The notes beneath the pieces were generated by a model, which was given only the letters and a program-made list of their open reading frames with translations, was not told the origin of the DNA and made no database searches. DNA of 64,000 bases from Promerops cafer (Eukaryota > Chordata > Aves > Passeriformes > Nectariniidae): NCBI GenBank assembly GCA_013398275.1, contig VZSE01005034.1:2279602-2343601 (forward strand), in the 5' to 3' direction. Shown here in pieces: positions 52,868 to 64,000 of this stretch. Each line of letters begins with the position of its first letter. The first letter of the stretch is position 1. The translations under genes were made by a program, and so were the position numbers.

Positions 52868-53065
52868 CTTAAACACCAGTTCTCCTATCAGGCCGTTCCA
52901 CGACCCATCATCCTGAGGACTCCCATACTTGTGATCTGGTGCTACATAAATTTCGTATTTAAAGCCGAGGTAAGTGGCCAAGGCTTCCAACACGTCTATT
53001 GAGAAGCCCTGATACTTCTTTGGTTTTCCCAGAACATTTTCAGACACCATGACAAAGGGCTCTTC
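52868..53065 (-). CDS. GRID2: GRID2 exon encoding most of ligand-binding half S1 (about residues 450-515)
   Basis: This internal exon encodes 66 residues of the glutamate receptor delta-2 extracellular ligand-binding domain, starting EEPFVMVSENV and ending GELVFK. GluD2 sits in the postsynaptic membrane of cerebellar Purkinje cells, binds D-serine or glycine there, and bridges to presynaptic neurexin through cerebellin. The exon is bounded on the minus strand by an acceptor (TTTAG) and a strong donor (GTAAGG). It starts and ends in phase 0, and 198 bp is exactly 66 codons. The tyrosine of KYGSP aligns with the ligand-stacking tyrosine of AMPA receptors. KKYQGFSIDVLEAL and WNGLIGELVFK are the usual S1 landmarks. 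Several residues (EALATYLGFK, QDDGSW, GLIG) differ from the mammalian protein as I recall it. The related GRID1 diverges much more in this stretch, so GRID2 is the clear choice. Confidence 0.96.
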
Positions 53066-53444
53066 CTAAACAAAAAAATGAAGAAGAAATCTGTTAATAA
53101 AACAATTATATGCTGTGTTTGGATGCTGGGGTTTTTTTGAACTAAAGGAGGAACTATTAAAATATTATTTATACAAAACTTTCCTAAAATACCTTGTTAG
53201 CAGTGCCCCTTACATTCTGCAAAATGCTATTTTGCTTTGAATTTCCTTCAACAGAGAAATTTTATTTTCTATTACATATTTCAGAAGTAGATCATCTGTT
53301 GTAACATTTCAACTGAATGCTTTTTAGTATTGCCTGCTGACCAAACTTATGGTCAGCAGGACAGACATACTCTCAATGTCTGGCCATAAATATGGAGGAT
53401 TCTACAGCACTGCCATTTTCCACTAGCTGTGCAGACACTGTACA

Positions 53445-53598
53445 CTCAAAATTAAATGAGGGATTTTCAGTTGTCAAGGTTTAAAAGGTGATGAAAAATC
53501 TACTTTTCTAGCTGTGTCCAGCTTACCAATTTTGAATACACAATTCCACTTTCCAGCTTCATAAGGACACAGGGAGATGGCAAAGGAAGTTTATTATT
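53445..53598 (+). repeat. 154-bp direct repeat, copy 2
   Basis: It is the partner of 51602-51755, in the same orientation 1,843 bp away. The S1 exon of GRID2 (52868-53065) lies between the two copies. Confidence 0.92.
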
Positions 53599-54791
53599 CA
53601 GCCACTAATTGATGTTGTAAGGAAAGAAAAACATGGCAAAACAAACATGTATGTTCTTGTCCTTTTACTGTAATCTGAATATAGGCCAGTCAAATTTAAA
53701 CAGTTCTATCCAAAGAAACTCCATTTGATTAGTTTAGGAACAATCAATTGTAGGACTTAAGGCTGTCTATAAGAATGATTGGTGAATATTCATCTAAAAG
53801 ATGACCATCATGACGGATACAAATAGATACCAAAAGCTGATACTAAAAGGTCAGATTTCCAAACAACATGCTTTTTTTTACTTTTCCAAAGACTTGTAAT
53901 AGTTTTCTCTATTTTGTTACTAAATTGCCCCTGCTCTGTTATTCTTCCTGTTGCACAATTAATTTCTAGACATTCCCCTTTACTTTTTTTTTCAAAAAGG
54001 ATACAAAAAACCAGATCATATTTCTAAGGACAAAAAATACATATTTGCCATAGATGGATTTCACTTAGGCTTGTTCTATATTTTCTCTGAAAACACCTGA
54101 TCTAATTACAGCAAAATATTAAATCACCCCCAAAACCATAAAGGTGCTGTAGCAAATAGGTAGTTTTTAAAATATGCTACGTCTTCTTTTAATTCATTAC
54201 ATAGTGCTGTAATTTTGTATAAGGGTAACAGAAACATCTATTCTGAGGTGCAAAAAAGTGAGTTCTGTCTTTTCATGGCTTGGCCAGGACAAGCCCATGA
54301 AATCACTCCCTGACCACTTTGTTCTGGTCTGCAAAACTGACAAGCAGATAGAAGAAAACAGTATTGATTTTTTTGCAGTGTTTGTGGCCCAAACTTTAAT
54401 AATATCTACAGTAGTATTTCTGTTTGTATTTAAAGTATTTCTTTGTTATTCTACTACTTATATCTGAAAATTAATTTGAAGCCAGAGTATTTTAACCATT
54501 TTTTCACTAATCCTATACCTCACTAATACTTTTAGCTTGCTGGAATGTCCTTCTATATGAAGAGGTGCCACGGAATTGCAGGCAGGATGATCTTGAAATA
54601 AGAAAGCATCATTTGTAAATGCTTGAATAAATATTCTCAAGGACGGCCGCACGCTGAGGATGCTGCCAAAGAAGAAAGGATGCAACCAGACTGCACTGCC
54701 AGGATGTTCTTTTCTGACTCCAGGAAAAAACCCAACCCCAAACCGCCCCCCTCCAGAAATAGAAAAGCAACCAAACAACTCCACCCCAACC

Positions 54792-54834
54792 AAAAAAAAA
54801 AAAAAAAAAAAANAAAAAAAAAAAAAAAAAAAAA
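54792..54834 (+). repeat. Poly(A) run of about 43 bases containing one undetermined base (54813)
   Basis: 22 bases read as c/A-run before and A-run after a single N. The A run follows a C- and A-rich stretch with repeated AACCCC/CCAACC-like motifs. The N indicates that the run length is uncertain. A small cluster of CpGs (GGACGGCCGCACGC) lies about 150 bp upstream. No retrocopied gene is recognised. Confidence 0.9.
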
Positions 54835-55686
54835 GAGGTAAGGGTGGACTGTCTCAAGTTATTATTTCTAGTTGTCAGATAGAATTTCTTTCTTCCATAT
54901 TATCCAAGATCAGTGAAATTGACTAAAATGGAGAAGAGAAAGTAAAATGAATTTTTAAAGTAGTTTTCCAGTATCCAGGTTCCAAGAACATTGAAGAAAT
55001 TGAGACTAAGTTGATGAAAGCCTTTCTTAAATGAGAGCACAAAGTGAATTCAGCTTTGCAGATCACCTGAATGATAGATTCCATAACTATAGACTCAAAA
55101 TTACTGGAAAGAAATGTTTCTGCAACAAATAGAAATGGTAATTTATCAATCTAAACACACTATGCACAAAATTCTAAGGCTTTATGTGTAGAAAGGATGT
55201 TTTAGAAGTTGATAAGCTTCATATCAGAAAGGATTAATTTTTATCAGTAAATTATTTAGAAAATAGTTGCTCATAAACTGATTTTCTATCCAGTTGCTCA
55301 TTGTAGTGATTTACTATGCTGTTTAAAATGCAGTTTGTCACAACTAATATCCTTATTAGTACTTAATAGTCCTTTATTAAGCAATGTAATATTGTTTGCT
55401 GTTGAGAGACTTATAAAAAACCCCAATGTCCAGTGTCCTATATATATGTAATGAAATAGAAATATTCAATCAGCTTTATGCAAAGCAACTAACATTTCAC
55501 AATTTTTGTTCAAGTCTGGAGCAGCAAACCATTTAATCACATTCCAAACAAAACAAAACCAGTCCACTGCCATGATGTTTTCTGTGCAATTATTTACATT
55601 TCTGAAAGTCACTGAAAGAGGACAAAAATATTTGTCTTGATATTCTCCCCTCATAAATGCTGCAGCCTGAACTATGCCAGTTGTCC

Positions 55687-55701
55687 TTTTTTTTTTTTTT
55701 T
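55687..55701. repeat. T15 homopolymer
   Basis: An uninterrupted run of 15 T. It lies inside a chance minus-strand open frame, where it reads as polylysine. Confidence 0.9.
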
Positions 55702-56024
55702 GCACTGGGAGGGTGCTATGGGAGCTATGGAAAGGTGCATACATCCCTACAATATAGATGTTAAAATGATTGTCTCTATCCTTGAGTAAGAACTTGAAGA
55801 AAGAAAATAAACACAGCAAAACAATGAGGACAATGATGAGCTTGTAAAAAGTAGGTGTGAAAATCTGGTGAGCTAACTGGTGATTTTGGAGGTGGAAGAA
55901 TTCACCCGGATGATGAAGGTTCCATTCAACCCCAATAAATTCAGAAAAATCCTGATACACTTTCTCTCCAAAGTGAGTGTTAATTCAGGCTACATAAGAA
56001 GGTCTTTAGCATAGAATCCATACA

Positions 56025-56150
56025 ACTGTCAGCCTTGGAGATGCTCAAAACTCCCCTGGACACTGTTCCAATGACCTGCTCTAACATTTACCCTGCTCCA
56101 CATAGCTGCCACCCAAGAGTCCCTTCAAACCTAAATTGTTCCAGAATAAA
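56025..56150 (+). mobile_element. Old CR1 LINE 3' fragment
   Basis: The stretch from AGCCTTGGAGATGCTCAAAA through CCCCTGGACACTGTTCCAAT, GACCTGCTCTAACATTTACC and AGTCCCTTCAAACCTAAATT matches the CR1 3' region in order. It is more diverged than the other copies and lacks the terminal GATTCTATGA units. It is antisense to GRID2. Confidence 0.75.
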
Positions 56151-58304
56151 GTGAAGTGATCCAATGAAGGCCACTGGTCCTGCTTCTTGTTTTCTTCCTC
56201 TTGGAGACACCTCTCTAGGGGACTTACAAGCCTCTGTGGGGCAAGAGCAGACTTCACAGCCTGTAAAGCCAGGGAGGTCTGGACAAGCAAGCAAGTCACA
56301 ACATTCATGACTGAGGAGAAAAATAAAAGAAAATGAATGGGTTGCACACCCTTAACCTGTTTTCGCAAGGCTGATGATCTGCCTCACTGAGAGACACAGA
56401 CGTCCAGTATATTTAGGGGATGGTTTTTCATCCAACCTCAATGGAGATCCTTTAAGAGAGGGGCTATTTTAATTCAACTTTACCTTCATCATGCCCCCTT
56501 GTCAACTGAATGCAGCACTACTAAGCCTGTGATAAAGGCTCCTTCTCAAAATAGCTCCACAGTTATCACTGCCTGGTTTCTTCTTGGGATCAAAGCTATG
56601 CTGCCCTGACCCAAAGGAGGATGGGTTTAAGACTTGGTGGATTTTACACAGGCCTGTGGGTTAACCGTGGTGGACAGCTAAGCACCACACAGCCAAAACC
56701 ACCTGCAGCAAAATGAAAGTCAGCAGCAAACAGGTAAAGGTTATATTGGGTGAAGCTGTGCATGTTGTTTTTTACGGCTGTAGGAAGACAAAGTCTGGCT
56801 TCAGAGGTGATTATGTCCCCCAGGCAAGAGAAACTGCAAAATGCTAGACTGGCACAGCTTAGGAAGGATAAAAGCAAACCCAAGATTAAGGCAACATGGC
56901 ATAAAAAAGGGAAAGCGTTGGGAAGATGCCATGACAGTACAAGTATGTTGGGTAAGTAGCTCAAGAAAATGTTTGTCTCCATTCATTTCCCTATTATCAC
57001 ACGTTTTAAAGAAGAAGCCACAAACTAAGACTGATAGTGGCTAACAATATGCTACATATTAAACTGATATAATTTAACATTCCCAGCATCCCTGGAAACT
57101 GGTGTGAGATGGCACAGCATAACCTGTCAGTCATAGCCATGTCCCCTCCTGGCTACTGCAAAAATTAACCGTGTCCTGGCCAGAAACAGGATAATTTGCA
57201 AAATGCTTCAAGAGTCTAAGACTTAAAAGTACAAAATAGAGTTCTTATTTACTCTGATGAAATTCTCAGAAATACCAATAATTTGGATAAAATATCTGGT
57301 TTGAAGTAATCTTTTTATATTCTTTACTATACCCCCAAATAAAGTTAAAAGTAGGAAAGGAGAGAAAAGCTCTTGGGCACAGAAGACCTTCACGCTTGGA
57401 AACAGAAGGAGTAATACTCAAGCTAAATAGCAGAAAAGAACAATTACGCTGAGTTTAGCTTGGTTGTGTTAATTAATTAGATAATCAAAGAGAAACATCT
57501 GTTTGTAGCTGTGCTACAGTTGTGGATGATAAAGTCAAGCAATAAATTCCAGCCTTAGAGGAGGCAGGGAGGGAGAATAAGAGAATGATTGCTTTTCAGA
57601 AGTTCAGTTCCCTAAACCCAGAGTCTCTATCTGGGATGATTTTTAGCCAGTAGAATAGTGACTTTAAATTCCAAGCTTTGATAGTCATCTTTTACTTCCT
57701 CAATGAAAATCGAGTTTTAAAGATCCAGTAATTTTGTAAAGGAGCTCTCTTTTTGGACAAATTACAGAAAACGTTATTGAAAGAACAGAAGAGCTTCATT
57801 CAGATCTTAAACACAGCACTCTAATTAAATACATGAGAGGAAGAAAAAATTTGTGTTCAATGGGCCGTTTACAAGGAAGTGGTGGTCTCAGCTCAGCTGT
57901 TCATAATTTTACCCATGCCCACCACTTCATTAGGAGATCACTGGGCAATAAGATAGATTTTCTCTCCAATTAAAAGTGTGGATTCTGTGGCTTTGAGACT
58001 TATTTCAGGATAGAAATTATATGGAGCTATGATATACTGCTCTGCTGCACTTATTTGTGAAGGTCTTTTACTTATTCTAAATATAAAAATGCTAAAAAGC
58101 TAGGATGTTCTGTACAAATGAAAAAGCAAAAGAAAAACAGAATGCTTTGGATTATTTTCCTGGTCAGCTAAATCCTCTTTACCCCTTAACATGGACAGAA
58201 ACTTCCCAGCCGAGGCACTATACAGAAAATATTGGGTAAAAAAATTGCTTTTGAGGTTAGAGAAACTAATCACTGCTGGGATTTACAACACAAATTGGAG
58301 CTCT

Positions 58305-58692
58305 ATGGATGCTGGAGGGGTTCAGCCTGGAGAAAAGGAGGCTTGGGGAGACATAATTGCTCTCTACAAGTATGTGAAGAGAGGTTATGGCAAGGTGGTA
58401 ATTGGCCTCTTCTCCCAGGAAACCATAGGACAAGAGGAAGTGGCCTCAAGTTGTTCCAAGGGCAAATTACTTTGGATTTTAGGAAAAATCTCTTCACTGA
58501 AAGGGTTGTCAGACTTTGGAGCAGGCTGCCCAGGGGAGTGGTGAAGTCATCATCCCTGGAGACATTTGTAGATGTTAGAGACATGTAGATGTGGCACTTT
58601 GGGATGTGGTTTAGTGGTAGGCTTGGCAGAGCTGGGTTAATGGTTCGACTTGACGATCTTAAATGTCTTTTCCAATCTAAATGATTCTATGA
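58305..58692 (+). mobile_element. CR1 LINE 3' fragment with intact 3' terminus
   Basis: Typical CR1 order is clear: GGATGCTGGAGGGGTTCAGC, GAGAAAAGGAGGCTTGGGGA, TTGCTCTCTACAAGTATGTG, ACCATAGGACAAGAGGAAGT, TCTTCACTGAAAGGGTTGTC and GGAGCAGGCTGCCCAGGGGA. It closes with CTTAAATGTCTTTTCCAATC and AAATGATTCTATGA. It is the least diverged CR1 here. Broken coding frames remain. It is antisense to GRID2. Confidence 0.94.
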
Positions 58693-61047
58693 AGAGAGTT
58701 TTGAAATTAGGTAATTATATGGGTGGTTAGAATTCATAAAGCATATGAAAATGACCTCTGTGTCTACTCATCAAAAATTTCTGAACACACTGGAATATAA
58801 TATTTTTATAGCGACACTCCATTCAGTAAGACTCTACATTCATTAAATTTTCCCTCTTTCTGCACTGAAAGTAGTGAGAGAAAACAAAAGAAAAGAAAAA
58901 AAGAAAGTGAGAGATGAAGCACTGTTGTGGGCAAGACTGTCAATCTGTGCTTAACACTATCTCTACAACCAGTGGACAGGCACATTAAATGACTCCCATA
59001 GCCCAGGCTGAGCCTTGGCAATCTCATGAAGTAAATATTCACTGCAACACTTTAAAAACCCCCATTCCCTGCAAATGTTAAGAAACTGCTCCCCAAACTG
59101 AAATTCACACTTATTACTAGATTTCTCAACTTCCTTCCAATGGCTGCTGGATGACCAAGCACAGCCATTATAACCAACAAGAAACACTAAATCTGATAAA
59201 CTATAACCAAAATATTTTCAAGCACAAGATGCTATTGTCTTGTTGCTAGGCAAAATCACTTTCTCCTTGACTCAAAAATAATTAATGGCCCCCTTTTATA
59301 TGTTAGTAATTTTGCATTTCCTTCCCCAGAAGATTTTGGTGCAATATGCAGTCCCAAATACTTAATTTCCTCAAGTGCTTTATTGACCGCTGTTTTCAGG
59401 ATTTTATTTGGCTAGGAACAGTACAGCAGCTTGTTATTTTTAATCGAACAACAATGTACACTAATTCATGTTAGAATCAATGACCAAAATTTAATTGAAA
59501 CATTTCATTCGTTCATTACAGAAATTTTCCCACTATCAACAATTATAAAATTGCTGCAACACATAACACAGCCCCCACCCCTTCATAAAACTAAAAGGCA
59601 GATGAAGGATTCAAATCAACAAGATGTTGGATAACTAAATATTGTGCCAATGGGCTGTGTAACCATATTGGCACCGAAACCCACTATTCTCTGATCCTGT
59701 GCTTTTCAAACAGATTGATTAGAAAGTCAGTTGTACTAACAAAAGCTTCACCTTTTCTACAGGAAGGAGCTCATCCACATCCCAGAAACTGAGTACAATA
59801 TTAAGGGGATTTTACATTTGGCCTATTCTTATCCATGTGCGTAGTCAGTCACATTTATGATATTTTTATTGTCATCTTCAATTAGACATGAAGTTTGTTT
59901 TTTCAGTTAAAGTACTTTAAAGAGGATTTTTCCCTCCTGAGTGAAATGGTAGCTTCTGGATTTATTATGGTATTTAGTTGCGTCCTATTTACAAGAAATT
60001 AACAAAAAATGTTAGCCCTTCAGCCCCTCTTCCTCCCGTTTCTCAGCAATGGGACTAAAACTTCTTTCAAATCCATCTATGGCAACGGTTTCTTAGAATG
60101 CTGCCAAGCTTTGTGCATTGATTTTAATTCACAATATCCTAATGCAGGTAACAGCTCTTTCTGAACCATATGACAGGAGTATAGATTAAAATTGGAATTG
60201 ATTGGAGTGCTTTAGAGTATGTCTAAAGAGTACAATGGTGGCTTTAATGCAGATAGTTCAGATACCTGAATTAGGAGAAGTGTGGTATGGGTACATTGAC
60301 CTGCTGAGAACTACACTGGACTCCTTCCAGCAGCCTTGCAAGGGCTCCTGTTCATAAGGAGCTGTGTCACACAGTTCACCTCCTTTTCTATCTTGCGTAG
60401 TATGGAAGGATAATTACAGTCAGAGTAAGAGCCTCTTTCTGCTTCAAAGTCAAATTTCTGTGAACTGTCTGAATTGCTCTGGAATGCAAATATGCCCACA
60501 GAGCAGATGGGTGAGGGTCAGCGAGAAGATAAGAGCCAGGGAGCCCTGAGAGGTAGCCCTTGACATAGGGATGAGTTAGGTTGGTCCTACCAGGCTTGGC
60601 ACTGCACCTACCTTGCTGTCAAGCTGTGGCCCCAGCCAGGTCCCAAAACATTTGAATTGCTTGATAACCACCTTATCTAGTACATAGAAACTGCTACTTT
60701 AGAAAAATGGGTTGAAAATAACAATAATCGGAAAAAAAAAAGGTGCTGGGTTTCCCAGCAGGCTGTGAGATTAAAGCTTGTCAAATGAATGATCACAGTA
60801 GTGAATAACTGTAAGGTTTATGACCTGTTTTAATATAAGCTAGGTAGCTCAAAGGGACATAAAAGAGCTATTAAAAAAGGCCTGTGCCCAGTCAGTAGCA
60901 ATTTAAACTTGGCCCTTGTACAGGTGGGGTTGTTGGGAGAGGAATACAAAGACAGGTTCTGCCTCTATCAAGGAATGTTAGTTTCTGCTTTTGTAATAAT
61001 GATTTTAATTGATACTATTTTGGGTACTACTGTAGTCCAATATACCA

Positions 61048-61076
61048 ACACACACACACACACATATATATACACA
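61048..61076. repeat. (AC)n(AT)n(AC)n microsatellite
   Basis: A short compound dinucleotide tract: about eight AC, four AT and two AC units. Confidence 0.9.
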
Positions 61077-64000
61077 GTATAATACATGCCTCAATTAAAA
61101 TTATTTTTCTTAAAAGATTTTGGGCACTAGGGCAGAGATAGAGCTGCCTGATGGAATGAAGAGACCTTACAGAAGTCACCAGCATTCAGTTATGAAAATG
61201 GGGAATGGGATCAGGACCGCATGAGAGAAGTGATCACCAAAAATGTTGGGAGAAAGTAGAAGAAGCATTATCTATGAGACTCTTGCACACTATTATAAAA
61301 TACATATTCAATATTTAATGAGGTATCCTGCACATAATCTTTCCTGTGGTTGATCTTTATTGTACAGTCATTCACTAATGTTTTTAGCCCTGACATTTTT
61401 AATGCTTTATCACTTCTGTTTGTTCCTCTGCATATGCTTAAACACTGTCTTATTTTATCCTTCTTATTCCTGTCCTTTCCCCAGTCACTCTGAAAGTTAC
61501 TCCAGCTTCGGAAAGAACTTTTTTTTAACTTTCTTAAAGTAAGTATTGGAATTTAAATCCCAAAGACAGTTTCAGCTTTTAAAATCAGGCCTTAGCTTCG
61601 TATCTTACTTTTCATCTTCTCTCAGAGTGGTAAATTCAATACAAAAAAGGACTGAAGATGCAGACCTCCTGCCAGCTCAATGTCCCTAAAGACACTGTCT
61701 GCTTTCAAATGTCTTTCTTTTCTAATCTGGGCAACAAATGCTCACGAATTAAATACCAACCACCGAGAATTAAACTAGTCCACATTTTATGGTGCAAATG
61801 ATGTTTAATTATTTTTTCTTTCTATGCTTATCTACCCTTTTGCCAGTCCTTTCACTACATCACTACTACTACTGGGTCCCCCAGTGCCCAGCTGCAGCCA
61901 AGGGTGACCAACCTGAGCTTTGTGCAAGTAACCTGGGTAATACCTCGAGATGCTGTGTATAGGGATGCAAGGCAAAGCATAATTCAGCATGGCTTGCTGT
62001 TATCTGTCTTTCCTTTATCCTGCCTGCCTTCTCAGGACCCTCCAGATTTGAAAATACATCCCTGTTTGGGAGCTGTTTTGAATTTTTGTGTAGAGTCACA
62101 AATATCTTTTGCACCGTTAGGATATTATACCTTATGCACTTTCAGGAAAGGCTCTGTACTTTTCAGTCAAGGTTTTAATGATTTAAACCAGGGAAATCTA
62201 AGCTTTTTCCTTTTTTGAACAACAGGAGCTTTTAAAGAAAATATGATTTTACAGATACCTGCTGGCCTATTCATTGTCAAATGGACCAAATCTCATTCCA
62301 TTTCCAATGTCTTAATATTCATATGAATAATTCGGTAATTGCCGTGGCTAATAAAATGATATTATGAGAATATCTGCTGTATTTTAGGTCTTTTTCAATA
62401 AAACTGAACAACTGAAAAAGATAATAAACTGAGACAGCCAAAATGGATATATAGCTAAATTTTTTCTTGGGCAATTCATTCAAGACACTCTGAATTTGTT
62501 TGGAATAGCTATGCTGACCTTTGCTTGAGCCACATTTCAGAAACTCAGAATAAATTTCAGAAATTCACCAGCAAGTGACTTGAACTTAAGAGCAACTTGT
62601 CAAACACAAAGTTCAGACTTCAGCTTTGTGTGTGGAAGCAGTCCAAGACAGAGACATCTGATATTTAAGTTAGACAAAAAAAGCCTTTTCTAAAAGCGTA
62701 GAAAGTGTGCTACTAATCCAACTAAGATTAAAACATGGAATTATGTGTACACAAACATGACCATAGTTCTCCTCAGAATAAACCACAAAAATATTCCTTA
62801 TTGCTATTTATGCAAATGAGAGCATTCACATTTACTGCAGAAGAGCCAGGATTCTCTGCCAAGTGAAACCAGATGATTTCCAGTTTGGGGCTATACTAAG
62901 AGATTTTGGTTAAGGTCTGCAGATAATTATTAAATTTACTTAGGGAAAGGAATTAGTAGATGGATGCAGATGATGGGAATTGTTCAGCATTTGCTTATTG
63001 AAAGACTGAGGAAATAAGTAACAATCATTTATGATTTTCAGACTCCAGAAGGTTTCATTTCATTAGTATAATGCAGTATAAACCCAGGTGTTGCAATTTG
63101 CTATCCTCTCAAATTCTACTGCAATTTAAAAAAAAAGTCTTTTTCAACCTGAAGGCATAACAAAGTGAAATTAGAAGAGGAGAAGGGGTGCTATATAAAA
63201 AGGCATGAGAGATTTGAACTGTTAACAAAGCCAATTTACAAATTAATGTAAACTTCTCAACTCTTAATGAAAAAGAAACCTATTAATATTCCAAGGTATT
63301 ACTATTTAATTGTAACACTTGTTTCCCTGGTTCAAAATCATTCTGTTAGAAAATGGCAGAATTAATAACAATAACTAATCATTCACAGTCTGTATAGATT
63401 CTTTACTTTTAACAGAAATGTATTGACTTAATTGAAGAATGGGAAGAAAGATAGAAGAGAAAATATAATAAAGATCATCACTAAAATAAAGTTAATTGGT
63501 GAAATCCCTCCTGCTCTCACCTCCAAGGTAAGAATCACACATTTTCATCACACAGGTTAAATACAAATCTCCAGTTTCATCCTACCCAGAAGATATAAAA
63601 CTAATGAGGAGACTGAAATGCCCTGTGCTCTGTGTTGAACTTTAAATGTCTGTCTTTGCTTTTATAATTGCTGTAGAATCCTACAAGCATAGGTAATTAT
63701 TTTTGTGTGTCTTTGCAAGTTGATAAATATCCATGCTATAATAATGTGAAAGAAGAAGCTCTCTGTCAAGGTAACAAAGATAACTGGGGATAAAGCAGGA
63801 ACAGTGGGGAGAGAGGGAAGAACTACTACTAAAAACAATGCTAATATTCTAATTCAAATTTATTTTTCTAGACAAAATCCACAGATCAACAGATTTTTGT
63901 CAACAGAAAACTATACTGAACCAATTAATATGAGTATCAGGCAAAACAGAGACCAGCCACTGCCACCATGATGCTATTCTGATGGACATGCAATTAAAGT

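Larger units (their letters stand above)
53066..64000 (-). other. GRID2: GRID2 intron upstream of the S1 exon (partial)
   Basis: This is the 3' portion of the intron preceding the S1 exon, entered in phase 0 and continuing past the window edge. I could not find the preceding exon, which should encode the end of the amino-terminal domain. It contains the second copy of the 154-bp direct repeat (53445-53598), two CR1 fragments (about 56025-56150 and 58305-58692), a 43-base A-rich run containing an undetermined base, a 15-base T run at 55687-55701 and a short (AC)n tract at 61048. Confidence 0.85.

Noticed and set aside
16116..53065. Assignment to GRID1 (delta-1)
   Set aside because: The pore, M3 and S2 residues follow delta-2; delta-1 differs heavily in S1, M1 and the M3-S2 linker as I recall it.
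55466..55960. 164-codon open frame on the minus strand with a hydrophobic stretch
   Set aside because: It runs through a T15 homopolymer read as polylysine and matches no family I know. It lies wholly in intron.
58191..58588. Two overlapping open frames of about 117 codons on the plus strand
   Set aside because: They are broken CR1 coding remnants, not host genes.
1..64000. CRISPR arrays, operons or bacterial-type signals
   Set aside because: This is vertebrate intronic DNA with spliced exons; no regularly spaced repeats or prokaryotic genes are present.

Overview
This window is vertebrate nuclear DNA, most likely from a bird and probably a neoavian. It lies inside one very large gene, GRID2, which encodes the ionotropic glutamate receptor delta-2 (GluD2) and is transcribed on the minus strand. 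Four exons can be read with matching splice phases: 52868-53065, 45024-45336, 26457-26595 and 16116-16311. They join into an uninterrupted reading frame of about 282 residues, corresponding to residues 450-731 in mouse numbering. That numbering is anchored by the carboxylate-binding arginine (R530) and the lurcher alanine (A654), which both fall where expected. The exons cover most of the first ligand-binding half (S1), membrane segment M1, the re-entrant pore loop, M3 and the first part of S2. The protein is delta-2 rather than delta-1 because it keeps the delta-2 pore and M3 sequence and a delta-2-type S2 segment.

Everything else is intron: at least 10.9 kb upstream of the first exon here, then 7.5, 18.4 and 10.1 kb between exons, and at least 16.1 kb downstream of the last. 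The amino-terminal domain, rest of S2, M4 and cytoplasmic tail lie outside the window. I see no second protein-coding gene, tRNA, rRNA or recognisable small RNA. The many open frames of 60-160 codons in the introns look like chance.

The bird assignment rests on repeats. There are five CR1 LINE remnants: 18460-19440 with reverse-transcriptase coding remnants, and 3'-end fragments near 47786, 50335, 56025 and 58305, some with the CR1 'gattctat' terminus. There is also a solo ERVL-type LTR at about 3149-3713 of a type I associate with neoavian birds. All six lie on the plus strand, antisense to GRID2. Simple repeats include an (ATAAAT)n array at 5031-5167 that ends in a hairpin, several poly(A)/poly(T) runs and a short (AC)n tract.

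The observations most worth checking are: a pair of 154-bp direct repeats about 92% identical that flank the S1 exon; weak-looking splice sites on both sides of the exon at 16116-16311, with a 27-codon read-through frame; two juxtaposed acceptor/donor sites resembling recursive splice sites; and an apparent cluster of substitutions in the S1 exon. I found no new gene system here.
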